From: CAZDHT01 sp964505325
GTDB lineage: Bacteria; Planctomycetota; PUPC01
DNA: 8,831 nucleotides
Direction: 5' to 3'
NCBI GenBank assembly: GCA_964505325.1
Contig: CAZDHT010000233.1
Span: 1-8,831 of the forward strand
Shown here: piece by piece, positions 4,348 through 8,831 of the stretch
Layout: each line of letters begins with the position of its first letter
Numbering within the stretch: the stretch's first letter is position 1
The notes under the pieces: generated by a model
Databases searched by the model: none
The model's input: the letters and a program-made list of their open reading frames with translations, nothing else
What the model was told of the DNA's origin: nothing
Program-made: the position numbers and the translations under genes

Positions 4348-7010
4348 AGTTTCCTCCTCAGATAATGCGGGTAGCGCGCCCCGAATCGCCGCCTCGGCCG
4401 GATTTTGCAGACCGGGCAGAAATCCGCCAGATGCTCGCGCCGGACGCTCCACACGTCGAACGCCCGCACCAGGGTGGCGTCCGCCGCGCCGACCTTGCCG
4501 CGCCGCCGGAGCTTCCGGCGGTCAAGCGTCTTTGCCAGGTTCGCAACAGGCACGGGACAGCTCCCATCCCGCCACGCGAGGCCGCGTACCTCGCGAACGC
4601 TGCCGTCGGGCATCACCACCCGTTCCGGACTGCTGAACTGGCCCAGGCATCCGCCTTGCATCGAGACCTCGGCAACGTGGTAGGCCGTGCTCGAGGTCTG
4701 ACCCACGCCGAGCGAGAGGATATATCCGCCGCCGCGAATGAGCCGGGCGATGGGACTGTCCTGGCCCCAGATCCCCGCCTCCAGATGGCCGGCGCACAAC
4801 GCTTCTGCCTTCGGCCCGATGGCGGTCACCGGGTGGCTGGCCTGCAGGCTGCGTACGGCCTCGGGCCGCCGCCACATCGCGTCGGGGATCAGGCCGTTCT
4901 TCGTTCGCGTGGTCATCGGGTTGAACACATAAGCGTCGTGGTGGTTGAAAGACGGCATCACCAGGGTGCCCCGCTTGCCGATGACGGCCAGCAGCGCGTC
5001 GATCACCGTGTCGGCGCCGCCGGCCACGTGGCCGATCGCCGACAGCGAGCTGTGCACCATCACGTCCATGCCGCGCTTCAGGCCCAGCGCCTTCAGGTCG
5101 GCGACCAGGCGCGACTTGCCGACCATGTCCTTCGGCTCGATCAGATCGACGTATCCCAGCTCGGCATGGGCCTCGAAGTATCGGGCGACCTGCTCGACCG
5201 GAACCGTCTTCCCGCGCTCGCAGGCGGCCATCTCGGCGATCTGCGCCAGCGAGCGGCGGCCGTCGGCCCAGTACAGGGTCCAACGCGGCAGCCCTGCCGC
5301 GGCGATCCGGTCGGCGATGGGCTGCGGCAGGTTCTCGGCGAGCGGCGGCAGCGGCACGTTGCGGCGCGGGATGCGGTTTGCACCCTTCGGGCGGCGCTTT
5401 CCTGACTGCTTCCGAGCGGCCCTGGCCGCCGCCTCACGCACCCGGCGTTCGCAGTCGGACAGGTGCGAGAGGATGGCGCCGCGGTCGCCGCCCCACATCC
5501 AGCGTTTCAGCCGCTCGATGGACACGTGGTGCTGTGTACGAACGTACTCCGCCTGCGCGGCCGGAAGCTTTTCTCTGCCGGCCGGCAGGCGCCTCAGCGC
5601 CCGTGCGGTCTCGGACGCGGCCAGTTCCATCACTTCCGGGCTGGCGGCGTCGGCGAGGAAGTACAAGTAGCCCGCCATGGCGGCGGCGGAGGCGGCAAGG
5701 CCGCGCGGGCTCAGCAGCTTCAGGGTATCCTCGGAGCTGTGGTAGGCGTCGTACGCCCCGCGCTTGTCCCGGTCGGTCTCGATGTACCCGCACGGAAAGC
5801 CGTACTTCGGGTCCGCGATCAGCGTGTCGGGGGAGGACACGAACGGCCCGAGCGACAGGCGATACCCGGGCTTTGCCATGCGCAGCGTCGCCCGCAGCAT
5901 GCCGGCGCCCAGCCAGTTGACGAACCCGGCCGTCATCGGAGTGGTCGCGTTCCAGCCGAGCCGGTGGTCGCAGACCTCGGGCTTCGCCCCGACCGAATCG
6001 ATGCACACGCCCGCCAGGGGAGTCTGAAAGCGCCAGACGTTTTCGAGGCAGTTGAAGAAGCTGAAGCATTCGTAGCCGCTGAGCAGGCGGATGGAACGGC
6101 GGGGGCGCGGCAGGGCGCCCGCAGCGATCAGCTCTTCGATAATTCGGGCGATCTCCAGACACACGGCGACGCCCGACGCGTTGTCAATCGCCCCCGGCTC
6201 GGAGCTGTGCGAGATCGCCCACACCTCGTCCTGAGGATCATCGCGGCCGATGACGATGCCGCTGACCACGTCGTGCGACCCGACGTATCGCCGCACGTCG
6301 ACCTTCGCGTGGAGCGTTACCCTCCCGTGCGTTTGTATCAGCCTGCGCAGCTTCTTGCCCCGGTTCGCAGAGATCATAAGGCCGACGATGCGGCAGGCGG
6401 CCCGGTTGATGTCGATCCCTCCGAACCCGAACTTCATCCACTTCGTGGCGCCGGGCAGCTTGGGCACCGGGAAGTCCGAAATGACGCCGGCCGCGCCCTT
6501 CCGGGCCAGCTCGCCGAACTTCAGCTTCCGCCGCGGGTCCAGCCGGGTGAGGACCATCTTGCCGGTCAGCGCGCCGGGGCGCAGGCCGTCGAGCGCTTCC
6601 GCCGAGTCGATGATGACCAGGTCGCAGGTCATCCCGCCCTTCGGCGTGCCGGCGGTCCACTGGACGACGTGCCACGGATTGTCCCGATAGTCGAGCAGTC
6701 GCTCACGGATCGGCCGGACGATGTCGGCGGTCGCCGAGCGGACGTCCTGCGCCTCGTGGATGAGCCAGCGGCCCGAGCCCGTCCGGCCGCCCGTCTGGAT
6801 GGAATGGACGTCGGCGACCGCGCCGGCGGCCTCGTACTCGCGGACGAGCGTCTGCGTCGTGTCGCGGAAGCGGTCGAACGAGTTCCATCGCTCCGTCTCG
6901 ACGATGGCGGCGACCGATTGGAGAACGCGCCGCCCGTTCGCCTGGCCGTGGAGCAGTGGAAGGGCTCGGCGGCAGAACTCGGTGACGCATCGCGGCATGC
7001 GAGAAGACAT
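4344..7010 (-). CDS. Fusion of M28-type metallopeptidase, winged-helix-like segment and AAC(3)-type N-acetyltransferase
   Basis: This 888-residue protein has three parts. Residues about 60-230 contain a PA-like insert (CDLVIIDS 129-136; GKMVLTR 150-156; KGAAGVISDF 171-180). Residues about 230-460 form an M28 zinc aminopeptidase-like domain with all five expected ligand or catalytic positions: H268 and D276 in AISHSSEPGAIDNASG, E314 in SGYE, D338 in CIDSVG and H424 in YHSSEDT. Residues about 560-622 (WADGRRSLAQIAEMA and following) look like the winged-helix segment known at the end of some DUF4910-type M28 proteins. Residues about 630-870 match the AAC(3)/Antibiotic_NAT family: VHSSLSAIGHVAGGADTVIDAL (652-673), SHPVTAIG (725-732, H726), DSPIARLI (751-758) and AYHVAE (776-781). 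A CPVC pair (865-868) is near the end. A basic linker (about 520-550) joins the halves. No signal peptide is seen. No ATG, GTG or TTG lies between 7010 and the upstream in-frame stop; no clear ribosome binding site precedes 7010. Resistance is only one possible role. Confidence 0.85.
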   Translation of the reverse strand: MSSRMPRCVTEFCRRALPLLHGQANGRRVLQSVAAIVETERWNSFDRFRDTTQTLVREYEAAGAVADVHSIQTGGRTGSGRWLIHEAQDVRSATADIVRPIRERLLDYRDNPWHVVQWTAGTPKGGMTCDLVIIDSAEALDGLRPGALTGKMVLTRLDPRRKLKFGELARKGAAGVISDFPVPKLPGATKWMKFGFGGIDINRAACRIVGLMISANRGKKLRRLIQTHGRVTLHAKVDVRRYVGSHDVVSGIVIGRDDPQDEVWAISHSSEPGAIDNASGVAVCLEIARIIEELIAAGALPRPRRSIRLLSGYECFSFFNCLENVWRFQTPLAGVCIDSVGAKPEVCDHRLGWNATTPMTAGFVNWLGAGMLRATLRMAKPGYRLSLGPFVSSPDTLIADPKYGFPCGYIETDRDKRGAYDAYHSSEDTLKLLSPRGLAASAAAMAGYLYFLADAASPEVMELAASETARALRRLPAGREKLPAAQAEYVRTQHHVSIERLKRWMWGGDRGAILSHLSDCERRVREAAARAARKQSGKRRPKGANRIPRRNVPLPPLAENLPQPIADRIAAAGLPRWTLYWADGRRSLAQIAEMAACERGKTVPVEQVARYFEAHAELGYVDLIEPKDMVGKSRLVADLKALGLKRGMDVMVHSSLSAIGHVAGGADTVIDALLAVIGKRGTLVMPSFNHHDAYVFNPMTTRTKNGLIPDAMWRRPEAVRSLQASHPVTAIGPKAEALCAGHLEAGIWGQDSPIARLIRGGGYILSLGVGQTSSTAYHVAEVSMQGGCLGQFSSPERVVMPDGSVREVRGLAWRDGSCPVPVANLAKTLDRRKLRRRGKVGAADATLVRAFDVWSVRREHLADFCPVCKIRPRRRFGARYPHYLRRKL
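4353..4358 (-). promoter_or_regulatory. Strong ribosome binding site deciding the start of the oxoamine synthase-like gene
   Basis: On the minus strand AGGAGG lies five bases before the ATG at 4347, inside the last codons of the fusion gene. It is the strongest Shine-Dalgarno match in the window and supports 4347 over the upstream in-frame ATG at 4452. Confidence 0.85.
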
Positions 7011-7049
7011 TCGGCGCTGCCCGTTCCGACGTGGACGAGAGGATTCTTC

Positions 7050-7078
7050 TTGACTTGGCGAAAGCTTACCAAGATAAT
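7050..7078 (+). promoter_or_regulatory. Near-consensus sigma70-type promoter for purF-carA
   Basis: TTGACT (7050-7055) and GATAAT (7073-7078) each match consensus at five of six bases and are spaced by exactly 17 bp. Transcription should start near 7085, leaving a leader of about 200 bases before the purF start at 7283. Confidence 0.75.
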
Positions 7079-7102
7079 ACCGACGGCTCCAGTGAATTCC
7101 AC
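7074..7102 (-). promoter_or_regulatory. Possible divergent promoter for the peptidase-acetyltransferase operon
   Basis: On the minus strand TATTAT (7074-7079) is a 5/6 match to the -10 box and overlaps the purF -10 box on the other strand. The -35 position 17 bp away is GTGGAA (7097-7102), only a 3/6 match. It would give a leader of about 55 bases before the ATG at 7010. No better candidate is seen in the gap. Confidence 0.3.
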
Positions 7103-7108
7103 AGAGAG

Positions 7109-7200
7109 ATGAAAGTCAAGGATCAAAGCGAGAGCGTGGGTGTTCTTTTGTTGCCGGAGTTGGCGAGCCGATGAACGTCGGCCGCCCGGCCGACGAATAG
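7109..7200 (+). other. Two overlapping mini reading frames in the purF leader (possible leader peptides)
   Basis: ATG at 7109 opens a 21-codon frame ending in TGA at 7172-7174. It overlaps by ATGA a second frame, ATG at 7171 to TAG at 7198-7200, which encodes MNVGRPADE. The second frame lies across the hairpin at 7176-7195, so ribosomes on it would melt the stem. GGAG (7156-7159) lies 11 bases before the second ATG; the first has only a weak AGAGAG. Such small frames arise by chance, so this is tentative. Confidence 0.2.
7176..7195 (+). promoter_or_regulatory. Perfect 8-bp GC-rich hairpin in the purF leader
   Basis: CGTCGGCC (7176-7183) and GGCCGACG (7188-7195) are perfect inverted repeats around a GCCC loop. 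The stem sits mid-leader, about 90 bases after the predicted transcription start and 88 bases before purF. The bases after it are AATAG, not a T run, so it is not an ordinary intrinsic terminator. It could be a regulatory leader structure or a DNA operator. I do not recognise a known riboswitch here. Confidence 0.5.
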
Positions 7201-7282
7201 CCAAACGTTCCACCGAAATTGCCAGCCCGCTGCACCAGCCGAGAGACGTCGCCGCACGCACACACGCCCAGGAGCCGGACGA

Positions 7283-8680
7283 TTGAACGTGAAGAATCTC
7301 GGTGAACACTGCGGCATATTCGGGATCTTCGGCGACGACCGCGCAGCGGAGAGGTCCTACTTCGGCCTGTACGCGCTCCAGCACCGCGGGCAGGAAAGCT
7401 CCGGCATCGCGGCGTCGGATGGAAAGGATCTGCGCCTGCGGCGCGGCATGGGGCTTGTCTCGCAGGTGTTCGCCGCGTCGGATCTCGGGTCCGCCCTCGC
7501 CGGCCGGTCCGCGATCGGGCACAACCGGTACTCGACGACCGGCACGTCAGACATCGCCAACGCCCAGCCGATCGTGGTACAGTTCAAGCGGGGCCAGATC
7601 GCGGCGGCGCACAACGGGAACCTCGTGAACGCGGCGGAACTGCGCGCCGAAATGGAGGACGCCGGTTCCATCTTCCAAACCACCACCGACACCGAAATCG
7701 TGGTGCACCTGATCGCCCGTTCCCGGGCGGGCAACATCAGCGAGATGGTGATGGACGCGCTGTCGCAAGCGGAAGGCGCGTACTGCTTCCTGTTTCTTAC
7801 GCCGACCCAGTTGATCGCGGCGCGCGACCCGCGCGGGTTCCGGCCGCTCTGCCTGGGCCGGCTGGGCGATGCGATGGTGGTGGCGTCCGAGTCCTGCGCC
7901 TTGGACATCATGGAGGCACACTACATCCGCGACATCCGGCCGGGCGAGGTCCTGCTCATCGACGAGAATGGCCTGCAATCGTTCCAACTCCCCGAGGCGC
8001 CTAACAAGGCCCAGTGCATTTTTGAGTTCATCTATTTCTCGCGGCCGGACAGCCGCATCTTCGGCCAGAAGGTGGACAAAGTCCGGCGGCAGCTCGGGCG
8101 GCTCCTGGCCGAGGAGCATCCGTGTGACGCGGACATCGTCATCTCAGTACCCGACTCCGCGAACACGGCGGCGCTCGGATACGCCGAGGCGTCCGGCATT
8201 CGGTTCGAGATCGGGCTGATCCGGAACCACTACGTCGGCCGCACGTTCATCGACCCGCACCAGGACAAGCGCGACCGGGACGTGCGGGTGAAGTTCAACC
8301 CTGTGGCAGGCGTGCTACACAGGAAGCGCGTGGTGGTGATCGAGGACTCGATCGTCCGGGGCACGACGCTTCGGAACCTGGTGCGTCTGGTGCGGAGCGG
8401 CGGCGCGGCAGAAGTGCACGTGCGGGTCAGCTCGCCGCCGATTGTGTCGCCGTGCTTCTTCGGGATCGACATGTCGAAGAAATCGGAGCTGATCGCCGCA
8501 AACCACTCGGTGGCGGAGATCCGCGAGTTCGTCGGCGCGGACTCGCTCGAGTACCTTTCCGTCGACAAGCTGCGCGAGGCGGTGGAAGCCCCCGGAGACC
8601 ACTGCTTTGGCTGCTTCACCACCGACTACCCGGCCCCGACGCCCGTGAGGTTTAACAAAGAGATGTTCTCCGCATCATGA
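7283..8680 (+). CDS. purF: Amidophosphoribosyltransferase (first committed step of purine synthesis)
   Basis: PurF makes 5-phosphoribosylamine from PRPP and glutamine in the cytoplasm. The 465-residue protein has an N-terminal glutaminase domain (about 10-235) with the nucleophile C10 in CGIFGIFG, LQHRGQESSGIA (32-43), GHNRYSTTG (79-87) and HNGNLVN (110-116). The phosphoribosyltransferase domain (about 240-465) has the PRPP loop VVIEDSIVRGTT (351-362). Cysteines 245, 391, 441 and 444 match the four that hold the 4Fe-4S cluster in the B. subtilis enzyme. The nine residues before C10 would be the propeptide removed for activity, again the B. subtilis type. I chose TTG at 7283 because AGGAG (7270-7274) is eight bases upstream; GTG at 7289 is a weaker alternative. 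A near-consensus promoter lies about 200 bases upstream, and the stop overlaps carA by ATGA. Family assignment is firm. Confidence 0.98.
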   Translation: MNVKNLGEHCGIFGIFGDDRAAERSYFGLYALQHRGQESSGIAASDGKDLRLRRGMGLVSQVFAASDLGSALAGRSAIGHNRYSTTGTSDIANAQPIVVQFKRGQIAAAHNGNLVNAAELRAEMEDAGSIFQTTTDTEIVVHLIARSRAGNISEMVMDALSQAEGAYCFLFLTPTQLIAARDPRGFRPLCLGRLGDAMVVASESCALDIMEAHYIRDIRPGEVLLIDENGLQSFQLPEAPNKAQCIFEFIYFSRPDSRIFGQKVDKVRRQLGRLLAEEHPCDADIVISVPDSANTAALGYAEASGIRFEIGLIRNHYVGRTFIDPHQDKRDRDVRVKFNPVAGVLHRKRVVVIEDSIVRGTTLRNLVRLVRSGGAAEVHVRVSSPPIVSPCFFGIDMSKKSELIAANHSVAEIREFVGADSLEYLSVDKLREAVEAPGDHCFGCFTTDYPAPTPVRFNKEMFSAS

Positions 8681-8831
8681 TGACTGATACCGACACAGCA
8701 ATCCTGGCGCTGGAAGATGGCACCATCTACCGCGGCGCTGCGTTCGGTGCGCGCGGCGAGCGCGACGGCGAGGTCGTCTTCAACACCAGCATGACCGGCT
8801 ACCAGGAGGTGCTGACCGACGCGTCGTACCG
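8677..8831 (+). CDS. carA: Carbamoyl-phosphate synthase small subunit, N-terminal part, cut by the window end
   Basis: Only the first 51 codons are present. CarA is the glutaminase subunit that feeds ammonia to CarB for carbamoyl phosphate, used for pyrimidines and arginine. The N-terminal signature is clear: ALEDGTIYRGAAFGA (residues 11-25) and GEVVFNTSMTGYQEVLTDASY (31-51). The family usually reads TDPSY where this has TDASY. Two ATGs in a row (8677 and 8680) are possible starts. The first overlaps the purF stop as ATGA, so translation is probably coupled, and no good ribosome binding site is seen. The glutaminase domain with its catalytic cysteine lies beyond the window. Confidence 0.93.
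   Translation, partial: MMTDTDTAILALEDGTIYRGAAFGARGERDGEVVFNTSMTGYQEVLTDASY

Noticed and set aside
3397..4365. Open frame of 322 codons on the plus strand opposite the oxoamine synthase-like gene
   Set aside because: It is a shadow of a gene with complete PLP-enzyme motifs.
4365..5405. Open frame of 346 codons on the plus strand opposite the AAC(3) domain
   Set aside because: It shows no family features and is antisense to a recognisable domain.
4344..7010. Antibiotic-resistance gene call for the AAC(3) part
   Set aside because: The family includes many non-resistance acetyltransferases, and the fusion to a peptidase and the operon partner point elsewhere; resistance cannot be claimed from sequence.
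5463..7112. Open frame of 549 codons on the plus strand opposite the fusion gene
   Set aside because: It has arginine/alanine/proline-rich sequence with no motif and lies antisense to a gene with clear M28 features; GC-rich third positions create such shadows.
7085..7282. Known purine or PRPP riboswitch ahead of purF
   Set aside because: I could not match any known conserved core; only a single strong hairpin is evident.

Overview
This is a GC-rich, densely coded bacterial window with seven protein genes, several repeat-rich gaps, and no rRNA, tRNA, CRISPR array, transposase or phage gene that I can see. The mix of a ThuA-like enzyme, a Gfo/Idh/MocA oxidoreductase, a short-lipobox lipoprotein, a cytoplasmic M28-type peptidase and small G-rich minisatellites between genes suggests an environmental heterotroph from a group such as Planctomycetota, Armatimonadota, Hydrogenedentota or Sumerlaeota. 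That placement is an impression from gene content, not a phylogenetic result.

Layout: 1-347 is non-coding and full of inverted repeats plus ten copies of an 8-bp repeat. A plus-strand pair follows: a ThuA-like protein (348-1004) and a Gfo/Idh/MocA oxidoreductase (1051-2163), which resembles thuA/thuB sugar catabolism pairs. A gap with a 15-bp tandem repeat and a good promoter precedes a lipoprotein of unknown function (2275-3261). On the minus strand lies a tightly coupled two-gene operon, transcribed from about 7070 down to 3304: an 888-residue fusion of an M28-type peptidase, a winged-helix-like segment and an AAC(3)-type acetyltransferase (4344-7010), then a PLP-dependent alpha-oxoamine-synthase-like enzyme (3304-4347). 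The two overlap by ATGA. The 272-bp divergent gap holds a near-consensus sigma70-type promoter and a leader of about 200 nt with a perfect 8-bp hairpin. Then come purF (7283-8680, TTG start, B. subtilis type with propeptide and four cluster cysteines) and the start of carA (8677 to the window end), again overlapping by ATGA.

The sugar pair probably works on oxidised (keto) sugars. purF and carA are housekeeping nucleotide and arginine genes, unusual mainly in being coupled. The best candidate for something undescribed is the minus-strand operon: a peptidase-acetyltransferase fusion translated together with an acyl-CoA/amino-acid condensing enzyme, which could make or tailor a small amide or amino-ketone compound. 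That role is inference only.
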